Origin: Rhyzopertha dominica
Lineage: Eukaryota; Arthropoda; Insecta; Coleoptera; Bostrichidae
Direction: 5' to 3'
Assembly (NCBI GenBank): GCA_025024175.1
Contig: QCXZ01000064.1
Coordinates: 26,222,286 to 26,286,285 of the forward strand
DNA length: 64,000 bases
In this document: positions 43,649 through 54,655 of the stretch, in pieces
Numbering within the stretch: the first letter of the stretch is position 1
How the letters are laid out: the number at the start of each line of letters is the position of its first letter
Program-made: the position numbers and the translations under genes
The notes under the pieces: generated by a model
Databases searched by the model: none
What the model was told of the DNA's origin: nothing
What the model saw: only the letters and a program-made list of their open reading frames with translations

Positions 43649-44640
43649 TTAATTTAGATCAAACAAAGAATTTAGAATAGGACAATTGAAATTACAAAAA
43701 TCATTTAGAATAGTAAAATTTTGTTCGTTAATAATTTTATAAATCTCTAAAATTTCCAAATAATTTAATTTAGATGATTTAGTACACAAATGTAATGAAT
43801 TTAGATTGTCTAGCGTGGCAGTGTGTTTATTTACTAATAAATGGTTAGCTAACGAAGAATTTGTTGTAACAATATCTGTATTTTTATACTTTTCAAATTG
43901 TTTCAAATGTTCTTTACCTCTAGTTAAAAAGGATCTTCCGGTTTGTCCAATATAAACTGAATTGCAATCTTTACAGGAAAAACTATAAACGCCTGAATTA
44001 TTTAAAACTGAAATTTGGTCTTTATTACGGACAAAACGGGAAAACACACTGCCTACGGTAGAAAAAGCAATATTTATTCCATTAGAAGAAAATAATTTAG
44101 ATAGGCTAACTGAGACTTGACCAGCAAACTTAAGAGGAAACCAAACCTTAACTTTTTCATCCAAATAAGTGGTACAGAAAGAAAATTTAAATTTTGTCAA
44201 ATACTTAAAATAAAGTTTTTCTATTAAATAATTAGGAAAATTGTTATTGAAAGCAATTTGTAGTATTACACCCAATTCTTTTTCGAAAGCATTTAATGAC
44301 AGAGGTAATTTAAAAAGTCGATTAAAAAGTGAATGAAAAACAGCCATTTTGTGTGCATAAGGGTGTAAAGAAAAATAAGAAATAACGTTGTCTGTACAAG
44401 TAGATTTTCTAAAAATTTCAAAAGAAAGGTAAGAAGAAAATTCGTTACGTGAAATTAATAAATCTAAAAAGGAAATTTGATTATTAATTTCTGTTTCATA
44501 GCTGAATTTTATAGAAGTGTGTAAAGAATTTATAAAAGTAAGAAAGTTATTTAGATCAAAAGAATTACCTGTAAAAAGACACAAAACATCATCTACATAA
44601 CGGTACCAGAATTTAATGTGAGGAGAGAAGCAAATGTTTT
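43649..44640 (-). pseudogene. Penelope-like reverse transcriptase C-terminus + GIY-YIG endonuclease
   Basis: Open frame of about 330 codons without a start of its own. KNICFSPHIKFWYRYVDDVL holds the catalytic YVDD; then FLDLLISR, FRKSTCTDNVISYFSLHPYA, KVWFPLKF, a RT thumb/linker, then VYSFSCKDCNSVYIGQTGRS with TRGKEH: the GIY-YIG nuclease preceded by the C-x2-C typical of Penelope-like elements, which use RT plus this nuclease for telomere-like or target-primed integration. Ends IYKIINEQNFTILNDF and CPILNSLFDLN. The palm and fingers before YVDD are lost at the inversion junction, so it is not functional, though the frame has no internal stop. Confidence 0.92.
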
Positions 44641-44739
44641 TTAAATAATTCAGGCGTTTATAGTTTTTCCTGTAAAGATTGCAATTCAGTTTATATTGGA
44701 CAAACCGGAAGATCCTTTTTAACTAGAGGTAAAGAACAT

Positions 44740-44997
44740 TTGAAACAATTTGAAAAGTATAAAAATACAGATATTGTTACAACAAATTCTTCGTTAGCTA
44801 ACCATTTATTAGTAAATAAACACACTGCCACGCTAGACAATCTAAATTCATTACATTTGTGTACTAAATCATCTAAATTAAATTATTTGGAAATTTTAGA
44901 GATTTATAAAATTATTAACGAACAAAATTTTACTATTCTAAATGATTTTTGTAATTTCAATTGTCCTATTCTAAATTCTTTATTTGATCTAAATTAA
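44740..44997 (+). pseudogene. Inverted copy of the GIY-YIG endonuclease end
   Basis: Open frame from about 44652 (VYSFSCKDCNSVYIGQTGRS) to 44997, residue for residue the same as the C-terminus of the minus-strand copy. The identity of both arms points to a single recent insertion event. Confidence 0.9.
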
Positions 44998-45100
44998 TGT
45001 TTCGTTTGAGTTACTGGCATGTGGGTTGCATTTCAGTTTGTAGTCAAGTTTGCTTGTTTCTGATTTTTGACTTTGTCAAACTGTTAGTTTCCTTTAAACG

Positions 45101-45145
45101 TTTGTACTGACGATGGCTAGCATTTAGCCGAAAGCGCTATACAAT
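45101..45145 (+). ncRNA. Hammerhead-like core, plus arm of Penelope element
   Basis: Stem I UUUGUA (45101-45106) pairs with UACAAU (45140-45145). CUGACGA at 45107-45113, one extra U, stem II GGCUA/UAGCC around GCAUU, GAAA at 45130-45133, self-complementary GCGC as minimal stem III, cleavage triplet CUA before 45140. Hammerhead motifs with tiny stem III are reported for Penelope-like elements. The extra base after CUGANGA departs from the textbook core. Confidence 0.55.
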
Positions 45146-45250
45146 TGAAAAATAAAGTGGAAGTTCACATTAAGAATATTTTCTTTTGAAGAATTAATTA
45201 ATTACTCCACTTCGAGAAGATGGATCAGTTTTCAATTTTTAATCATTTTT

Positions 45251-47337
45251 ATATTTAAAGTGTTCATTCAAAAAGCACCTATCAATAAATCATACAATTT
45301 TTAACTCCATACTGTTAACCAAAAATTAAAAGTTACTGCCTATTTTAGATTATTAAAACCAACGTAATCGTGATAGTTAGTAGGCGAGCTTTATATGTAA
45401 ATGCGCGATAAAAAAAATTGTATAAAGTTACTAGTTACTGCAACTTTTTAGTTAGTAGTTCAGAAATGAAAGCTGTAAAGGTTATTGCAGCACGGTGTAG
45501 GTGTTGATTTTACTAATAGTGCTGTATATTAAAATTTAAAAGGATTAGAAAACAAAAAAAAATACAGAACATGTTAATATCGGAATTGCTGAAAGAAGAA
45601 TATTAACTGCATTCATGGCCCGTTTATATGCGCATCGCACTTCGTATAAATATCCATCGGGTATAAGTAGTATTTGATGTTTAAAACTAATCTAAATTAC
45701 TTTTAACAAATATTTGCAACAGCAATAAAAGTTGTTGACATTTTTAGTACCATTACAGCATGAATGATTTTCCATCATAAAAAGCCGGTAGCCTACAAAC
45801 AAATTCTTTATCTGAAGCTACACTCTACACTTATCTCCTACGTATTGATTTTTATTATACTCATGTACATACATATGCCGCTGTTCACAAAACTTAAAAG
45901 TTACGTCATAAATAAAGTGACTATACGTCTCTCATTTTATTTTAAACAATCGTCCCTCATCAATTAATGTTCCTCTTTTTGCGTCTTTTGTAAACATAAA
46001 ATATCTTCTGTTTTGAGGAAAATAAAAACGATGCTATTGATATTCGGTAATAAGTGGTCGGCACAATTCCTAGGAGTTGATAATTTCAAGTAGCTAATGC
46101 TAACAAACCAAATAAGTTGGTCTGTGATACAGATAACTCTGGAATATATAAATGAGCATTGTCCAGACCACGGTATCAACGAGACTTAACTTTTTGATGT
46201 TGCTTTTAGTTGCTCGCAAAAATTGAGGAGTGGAACAGCAAAAACGTCTGTAGAAGATAGGTGGGTGTAAATTTTCAAAAATTTTCGGGACAATGACATT
46301 GCCTATGTTAACATTTCTAAATTGGTAGAATTTGGATTGTGTCTGCCTGAAACAAATGCGGCAATCGAAAGGAAAAAACGCTGTTGTCAATTGAAACATT
46401 AAAAGCTATCATTTTTGTTAAGTGCAATTTTTCAGTAACATATGATGTATTTCTAGAACTTATTTCAAAGGCTAATGAACTTTTAAACCAAGTTCATTCT
46501 GCTGGAAAATATGTTTAAAAGTGTCAAATACGCCTATTTTTATTGTATTTATTTTTAGTAACCAAAGTCTTACTTAATTCGTAACTCTTGATCTTTATAT
46601 ACCCGTTTTATTTATTTTTTATTGTTTATTTATATTAGAAGTATACCTACGCTGTTACGTTTTGTATTTAGTTTATTTTCTGCAATTTATTTGTTTCAGA
46701 AGTAAATTGTTACATTTTCAATTAAATTTTAGTAGGAATCAGTAAAAATATAATCATTTTGATTGAGCTTTTTCCTGCTACGTGTATACCCGATAATACG
46801 TATTTCCATGTGCTGTGTCCCTCTTTGGAAGGATTACAATCTGGTCACTTTAGTCATAAAGTAGTATGCGGTCAGTACTTGCCTGCGTTGTTGCCAAGTG
46901 TCTCAAGTGGGTGAAAACCAAGCCGTGTCAGTTTAATTTCAGAACTGACACTGACAAATAGGCATGTCATAACAAACGCGTCACACCTGGTAATACTTAA
47001 AATACGTTATAGTGTAGTTACATAGGTAAGCAGTTCAACACGCAATATTAGTGTGACGTAGATGTCGGCCATTTTACTGCCGTACGTCAAGATCCTGGAT
47101 CAAAACAAACCAAGACCTCATAATGTGCGTAAAGGACTTCAGTGCTTGGTGCAATTTTTTAGTTTTAAAAGAATATTTTAAAGTGTTACTGTGTATGCTT
47201 GAGTAGTTGATACTCCTTCGCTTTACTTATGAAGTATTACAAACCGAAATTATATTTATTTACTATGTATTGTTGAAAAGCTTTACATACACTAAGCACA
47301 TGTTCAGAGCATTACAAATTACACGTTGTATCAGAAA
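45251..47337. other. Noncoding, nothing recognised
   Basis: ORFs at 45764-45967 and 46100-46399 carry no domain I can name. Confidence 0.4.
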
Positions 47338-47412
47338 ATGGTAAAGTGTTGGGTCCTTGGATGTTCTCGTTATAATGAGAGTGAAACTTGTAATTCTTTT
47401 AAAGCTACAAAA
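47338..47412 (+). pseudogene. Possible THAP-finger N-terminus
   Basis: MVKCWVLGCSRYNESE has the C-x4-C start of a THAP finger and SFKATKLYP resembles the following segment, but the C-x2-H half is not found downstream. Could also be chance. Confidence 0.25.
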
Positions 47413-50400
47413 TTGTACCCANCACTGTTCTGTTACGCGCATTATGACAACTCGGTTTGTTTTGATCTAGGGCTTTGATGTACCGCATAAAAATGTCCGA
47501 CACCTACGTCAGCACTAATATAGCGTATTGTGTCATATCGTACATACACTTTCAAATACACGCGCTGACAGTCAATGTTAAACCTATGAACGAAAAGTAT
47601 TTGACAACATTGTACACTGATGTCACCTTAAATCAGTTCAGTCATTGTCTCTTCGCTGCGCTGTGGTCGCGACGGGTATCCTGTGATAGTAGCAAATATA
47701 GGTACGTCATTGATGATGTAACTCTAAAGTTCTGATTACAGCCGTTTATCTATAATATGTAGTTCGTTCCTGAAAATATTAATAAAATTTTTACTTTAGC
47801 ACATTCCGTGCAGGCCACTAATGTACGCTAAGTACCGAAATTTGATATCTTTCCATTGATTTGTTCTAAGTAGGTTCTACTTCCGCCTTGTAATTTTGTA
47901 AACCATAAAAGTGTGCGAATATGGAATCACAATTCGACAACTTGTCTCGGTTTTTTTGCCTTAGTTTACGACTTTGGTGTTTGACGCCTTACGTGACCGC
48001 TATGTGAAAATCCTTTTTTAGATCATCCTCAGCCTGACGAGCACTAGGTACCTGTTAGTCGATTCAGAATTCTGCTAATTTTACTCAGGGTGATTCATCC
48101 TTTAATACCTCTAAGAGGAATGACCATCGCGCGGCTAACTAGATGACGAGTTTTCTAACAAAAGTTTCTGTTGTTGCGTGGTACTTATTTAGTTCTTCTA
48201 AAAGTTTCGGTACCTTTGCCTATTGTCATGCAATGCATGAGTGAATTAGGTAGGTAATCAACCTATAATTAAAGCTATAAACCACAACGTACTAATAATA
48301 CATTAGATTTATTTCGTACAGGTCGAAACCCAGCCCCATAAAAGGAGACTGTAAACAGGTGGTACATTTTAACAGGAAATTAAATAAATAAATATAATAA
48401 ATTAATAAACGTACAGCACATATTAAACTACCAATATAAATCTTTATATTTGCCATTTAAAAATGTTAATTAAAAACGTTTTATTTGATAAATAGAAATA
48501 AAAAATTTCACCTTAATATCTTTTGCTTCAATAAAAGTTGAAAATCTTGTCGTTTCACTATTTCATAACATTCATACCTACTTCAGTGGAAATTAGTCTA
48601 CACTCGTGTCTTATTTGTCTTTTCAGCTCCCCAAGCGCCTCTTTTTAAAAATTTATCTTTTCAAATACCACCACAAAAAGTAGGAAGAAGGAAATAGCAG
48701 AGGTTTTTATGGTACACCAGCTGTTGGAACAAACGTAGCAGACAAAATTATTATATTGTGCACATTGATGTCTCACACTTAAATAAGATTAAACAACTTA
48801 AGCAAATCTGGAGAAAAAAAAGTATATCATCACAGATTCCACAGCAAAATTGAATGATCAACTATTTGGAAGTCTTTCTGAAAATCTGCCTGTCGACCTA
48901 ACGACAAATTTGGGCAATAAATAAACCTACATGACTGGATTTCAATTTTCTCTTTGGTGCTTTGGTGCAGTAATAATATTGTAAAATAATAAAACTATAA
49001 TATTACGTAGGATCGGCACCATATTACAGACACTGATGAGGTAAAAAATATTTTCGTCAGAAATGTACATTAAATGTATTGCAACTGACAGTTATGAACC
49101 CCATGATTGTTACTTGTTACATGAAATTTGAAAAAGGCCTTTTGAATTTTCGGCTTCTTCCAGACTATCAAATGTACTCGTACTTATATTTAATGCAAAG
49201 TTGCCATAGTATGTACTTAGGTTCTAAGAGTAAGACATACCTTAGAAGCTATCGCTATTTCATTAATTTCTTTGTATGATTGACGTATACCATCAATGGA
49301 TGTGTTTAATTTCTAGCTGTTTGGGGGCCAAAAATCCGCACACATTTGAATTTGCACTGCAGTAAGTGTGCTATTGAATTTTGACATTTTACTTGTTCCC
49401 CTTTAAAGTGAAAGTATGCTGATTTCCTTATAAGCTCAAAAATCAGCGTCCGGCTCTAATTGCCGATTTATACCAATAAAAAAATCATTTGCGGTAAACC
49501 ACTTTCTTGCAATTGGTATTCCGATCCGATCAATTTATGACTAAAACACTACTTCTGGGATATCCCCTGAAAATGGACAGATCTGAAAGAATAGCCAAAC
49601 AGATGTCGAAGAAGGAGACATAAGCTCTCGCTGAGCTGAGCTTGAAGTTAATGCTCAGAAAATCAAGACCTAAATTCAAAATTTTTAATAAATACGTAAG
49701 CACATTCATACTGTGCACAAAATCTGTCTGACATAACCGATAAACAAAAAAAGAACGAATAACAATTTGAACGAATGTATTCGACACTGATTGCAGCTGT
49801 ACTAAAATAAAATTCATTGTTCAAGGACCGTAAATGTTGTTTGGAATTACCGATTATGGTTTTCCAAGCTGGTACTGAATTACTCATTATGTCTTAATGA
49901 AATTTGGAAAAGTGCTAAGAGATGCACGATAACGCTGTACCGCTTTCCGTCCCACGTTACTATTTTCTGCGGGTATTGTAAAAGAAACGATTATTTTTTA
50001 ATGATTCCCTTCAGATAGTAAAAATTTTAATTTTAGGTTATTGCATATTAGAGTAAATTAAAGAGTTAAAAATGTCGTAAAATTTACCATTGCTGATTAT
50101 CGTGTATGTAATTGCTTTGGCTTCTCAAGACTTCCTTATGTAAAAATTAATTCAGAGTGTTTATTAAAAACAAGCTACCCTTGGTAATTCCAATTCGAAC
50201 AAAATTCTTGTAAATAGGTCTGGATACTTGTGATGTAAGATTGGTATTGAAAACTGAAACAGCTTAATCGGTGTTTATTTTTTTATTATTATTTTTTATT
50301 TTATTTTTTCAGTGAATTGGATTCTAATAAACCTGTCCATGTGTCCATTACGAATACAATTTGGAACTTAGGTACAGCAAAATTTATGGGAACTGGATCG

Positions 50401-50469
50401 GTTTACAATCGGACTTATACATGTAAATCCGTTTGAGTTACAAATAAAGCTACTTTTGTGGCCCTTTTT
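47413..50469. other. Noncoding, nothing recognised
   Basis: ORFs such as 47475-47735 and the overlapping pair at 49530-49887 (minus) show no family motifs. Confidence 0.4.
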
Positions 50470-51170
50470 GGGTCTTGTTGCTCTCAGGAAAAATACGCAA
50501 TCTGTTCGAAAGGTAGTGCAAGTTTCTGCAATCAGCATGTTCATCAGTCTTCAGGATTCTCCATAGTTTCATCCATTTAAAATTGATTTCACGCATGAAT
50601 TAAATGAAGACGATTTTAATGGACGACTGGATTTCTGTAAAGACTTCTTAGAAGGCATCAACAATAATCCACATTTCCTTTGCCATTCTCAAGTTTTCAG
50701 GCGAATTCACATTTTCCTTAAATTACCATTTTAATCGACATAACTGCAAATACTGAAGTGATGTTAATTCTCAGTTGATGCGAGTATCACACACTCAGAG
50801 ACCAAAATAACTTAATATGCGCGCTGGAATATTAGGTGCCTCTTGAGGAAAATGTCAAAGGTCAGCTTTATCTCGATATGGGATACACACTATCCGTATA
50901 TCTTTGACATCATGAAATAAGATGAGGACTTAGATGAAAATGAACTAGTTTTACATGAGTATGAAACAGCTTCTCATTATGCTGCTCCTGTCAGACAATT
51001 CCTTGATGANGGAGGTGGGGAGGACCTCTTGAATAACCAGCAAGGTCTGCAGATCTTACACCCACAGATTTTTAAATTTAGGGACACTCGAAACCGACAC
51101 TTGAGTCGGGATACAAGATTTGTATAGAGGTTGGCGACAGCCGTTTTGGGATTTTTTTCGTATGGCCCGT
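50470..51170 (+). pseudogene. Decayed mariner transposase, nearly full length
   Basis: In order over several frames: SVRKVVQVSAIS, FHPFKIDFTHELNEDDFNGR, LDFCKDFLEGINNNPHFLCH, HIFLKL in place of the HFHLNG site, GQLYLDMGYTLSVYL, YIFDIMK, DEDLDENELVLHEYE, SHYAAPVRQFLDD, RWGGPLE, PARSADLTPTDF (third catalytic site). An N lies at 51010. It corresponds segment by segment to 28.6-29.2 kb, so both descend from one subfamily. Confidence 0.82.
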
Positions 51171-52199
51171 ATGACTGGAGTTCTTTTTAAACTTCTTAGT
51201 TGATACTTTAATTCCGTTGAACCCGTAAGTACGGGTCCTATGCCTTAAGTTACGTCGAACTGCTTAACCGTTGTCCTTTGCCAATAATAGTCTCACCTTT
51301 GAGTACAACACATCCATGGTTTGATCTTATATACCGTCATCATGGTCTTATACTTGTTCCCACTCTTATATTTTCTACTTCGTAACGATCATTATATAAA
51401 ACTTCAATATTCTAAAAGGTCCTTAATGCTTTGGACGAAATTTCTTACTTTCTTCAGTAGCTGGAACTTCTGTATTAAGAATCGTTGCCACATCATCGAC
51501 CTTATATTGCCTAGCCACCTTACGAGAATGGTCCGTTATCGTTAGTTTTGCTTGTTGTCTTTCCAAAGATTACTGCATCGCACTTAGAAGTGACGCCTGT
51601 TTTACATTACGGTCCTTGTAACCAGCAAGTACCGGTAGTTTTGTTTGTTGAACATTTAATTACAATTTGTTTTGCAAAGGTGTCCCACTTATTTTCAGGA
51701 CAACCACCTGCATTTACCGCCAAAGCACAGATGCATTCTGTATTTAACCTTACTTGTGAAAAGTTCTAATTTTTCTTCATTGTATAGTTTTTGCCTATGA
51801 GTTGGATTCATTATTAGTTCAACCCTTACCCGAACTTATTAAATCGTCAACTGTATTTGATTGGAAGGACCAAAAATATGTATTAATAGAATCCCTTTAC
51901 AAGAACCAGTAGGGGACAGAAATTGCAGGAGATACTCATAATTGATAGTTATTTCACACTGAATTATAAGCTCTGGATTTTTAATCATGAACACCAGCAG
52001 TGTGTAACATCATTTAGCTGCTCCCATAAAGGATCCTATCTATGACTATATTGAAAGAATGATGGCCGGAACGTCTCGGAGGCTTTTAAGCCAATCGCTC
52101 CAAGCCGAAGATGATACATGTGTAAGTAAACAACGTCGGCGCGGATTAATGGTATTTCGGTAATGGAAACCCCAGAAACAAATCGCGATCGCGCGAACA
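51171..52199. other. Noncoding, nothing recognised
   Basis: ORFs at 51321-51545 and 51548-51769 lack known motifs. Confidence 0.35.
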
Positions 52200-52770
52200 A
52201 AGCCTTCAAGATACATACATCATAATCCGAAGGACTGACAGACATGCCTTTGTTGTAAATATTTCCGAAGCAGGAATTAGTAACTCGAGCTGTGCATAGG
52301 CGGAAGCGCGGGTTATTTTTAGATTTCTAAAATAGCGATGGCTGCACGTTGTGGAGCTGGTTGTCGTGCATTCCCCTGTTCTGTTACATTCGCGTGTAGA
52401 TGAGCTCCAATTAATAAATCTTGACCCGGCACTTCGCGAAACGTTTTGGAGCCAACAGGATTGCGACTCAACTTGTTTGACTTTGTTGTTGCAGGATTGC
52501 TGGAAATACAAGGAATCCAGTAGAGCGACTGTTTCCATTTCCTATCTTGTTGTCCATGAAGCAAATAGGAAAACGTTTTCTGATGAATTTGAAATTTTGT
52601 CTAGTGTAATATGGTGTTCTTACAAACCAGTTACAATTTTTTTCTACAAACTTTTCGCATGTCGTTATCTCACAAGTGCGGAAAGTATAGCGGCTATCAG
52701 ATGTTCAGGCTTCACGGAACGTATTTTTTTGTTGTATGATAGTTCATCAAACTCAAAATAATATATGAAT
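52200..52770. other. GC-richer segment with overlapping ORFs on both strands, unassigned
   Basis: Plus ORF 52351-52761 (136 codons) and minus ORFs at 52206-52564 overlap; base composition is above the surroundings. I recognise no domain in any frame. Could be an old transposon or a host exon. Confidence 0.3.
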
Positions 52771-54049
52771 TGAAAGTAAAAATACATAAGTAGAGTTTGT
52801 TTGTCAATATAGAGAACGTTACTGATAATGCCCAGTTAGTTGTTTCTATCATGGCCAGGTTGATAAGTGAAAACTGAAACTAAGTTGCACACGTTTATCA
52901 TGCCGTTTTATTGCATCATATTGTCTGTACATTCACGTATGTGTTTATTTTTTAGCATTTCTTGTTTAAATTATTATAATTTACATGTCTTTTTTCTCCC
53001 AATAAATCATAATGAACTTACAAGCAACTCTTTGGAGTAGGTACCATGGTACCAAATAATCGCCTTCATGGTCAGCAAAAGCTTTTAAGAATTTCCATAC
53101 CGGTTAAAATGTTGCATATCGTACAAAGTTGCTCCCTACAGATGCCTTATTAGAAGTAATATCTAAATAACGAATCTTCGACTTCACTTACATTTTAACG
53201 TTTTTAGATGTTCTCTAGCCCACCTTGATATATTGTAGCTACGATGCCTCACCTCCATTTTTAAATTCATGTTACTCTAATAATTAACGATCAATTTTGA
53301 ATATAACGGGCGTTCGTTATAAAAACGGGTTAATAATTTGATAAACATTTGACGTTTGGCCTGATTGACGAAGGTAATCGTTGTTGGTTGCACTGCGAGA
53401 ATAATACGCTATTACCTAACGTGGACACTGCTATTTCTTCAAAAGTGTTAACAATTGCGTAATACTTATGAATAACGACAATATGAGTGTAAATTACAAA
53501 CAAAACTCGTTTAACAATCAGTGCAGATGACTGGTAACATATTGAGGTGCAACTTTCGTGTGTTGGAAAAAGCATATTGTTTTGATATTTGTTATAATAA
53601 TGAATGTTTAAATACTAGGTTTCCACTTGGTGTATATCACATTTCGCGTCACTATTCATGATAATATTGTGTGTAGAATATGGTTTCCTTGTAGGATTTT
53701 GAATAGGAAATGCGTAGAACGGACTTCTAACATGATTTTCGTCTACTTGTCAACGTGGCATTTGCTTTACTTTTACCTCGTCCGTTAGATTGAGAAATGT
53801 TTTGTAATTTATTCTGCCGCAGTAATAAGATAAATGAAATCTTATTTTTTTAAATACAACATTTAAATGCAAATGAATTTACTAAACTATGCTTAGTGTC
53901 TACCAACATATTATCCAGTTAGCTGAGCATATAACCAATAGAATATGTAGCTATTCAAATTGAAAAGTTACTATTAAGAAAGTCTCCTTCTTGTTAAAAA
54001 CTTTTTTTAACTAATCTAATCATTATCGTTATTTGTATTTGTCGTATGA
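52771..54049. other. Noncoding, nothing recognised
   Basis: No supported gene. Confidence 0.4.
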
Positions 54050-54655
54050 ACCTATTACATATTTCCAAGCCAGGATATTCTCGATCTTCTCCTATAATTT
54101 TGCCTTGTATTATTTGTTTCCACAATTCATATTTTTGCGAACTCTCTATATGCCCTAAATATTTCTGTTTTTCTTCATAGATAATGTTAGTTCTTTAGCA
54201 TTTTTTTGTAGCACCACATAGTTCGAAAGCAACTAAAGTTTATATTAAATTCCTTGATTGTTGAAACCTCAAATACATATAGCAGTTTTAAATTGATATT
54301 CTTGCAGCGCAGAAGCTTTATATTATTTATTTTTATAACTTTACTTTATGCTAGATCAAACTGTTGTACCGCATTATACAAATATCGTGTAATTAATACT
54401 ATCGTCCGTAAATTGTCCCAAATTTTCTCCTGAAATATTACTTCTCTATAATCATGAAGACAACATGCATCCTTATCGGACTCCGCCTTGAATTAACATG
54501 TCTGGAGTAAAGTGGATTTTGGCATTTTGGTTTCAGTATAATTGGCACGTATGTTGCCTTTTAAAAATTTATTAAACATTACATTTAAACTAAATAAATC
54601 TTCTCTCCTATTCGTACCATTTCTAAACTCAAATTGTACGTATTCAATAGTTTTA
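54050..54655 (-). pseudogene. RTE-type LINE reverse transcriptase relic
   Basis: EYVQFEFRNGTNRREDLFSL and NVMFNKFLKGN match the 'QFGFRKG-GTREALF' segment. Then GGVR, a stop, GCMLSS stands for RGVRQGC-LSP, with REVIFQE as the following helix. The YADD block is missing, and the end reads TMWCYKKMLKN, KYLGHIESSQKYELWKQIIQ, GKI and RRSRISWLGNM. Order and wording are those of RTE/craniofacial-development-protein-2-like LINEs. Multiple stops, frameshifts and an internal deletion. Confidence 0.75.

Larger units (their letters stand above)
43452..45239. mobile_element. Penelope-like element inserted as an inverted partial dimer
   Basis: Flanked by the 11-bp direct repeat TAATCATTTTT (43441-43451 and 45240-45250), a target duplication. 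A minus-strand copy runs from the left end up to about 44640 and carries the end of the reverse transcriptase plus the GIY-YIG endonuclease. It is joined head-on to a plus-strand copy of the last 555 bp. Arms 43452-44006 and 44640-45194 are exact mirror images around 44323 as far as I checked. Inverted and tandem partial copies are typical of Penelope elements. A 45-bp extra tail (45195-45239) lies between the plus arm and the target duplication. Confidence 0.92.

Noticed and set aside
44740..44997. Independent small gene on the plus strand
   Set aside because: Exact inverted copy of the Penelope endonuclease end.
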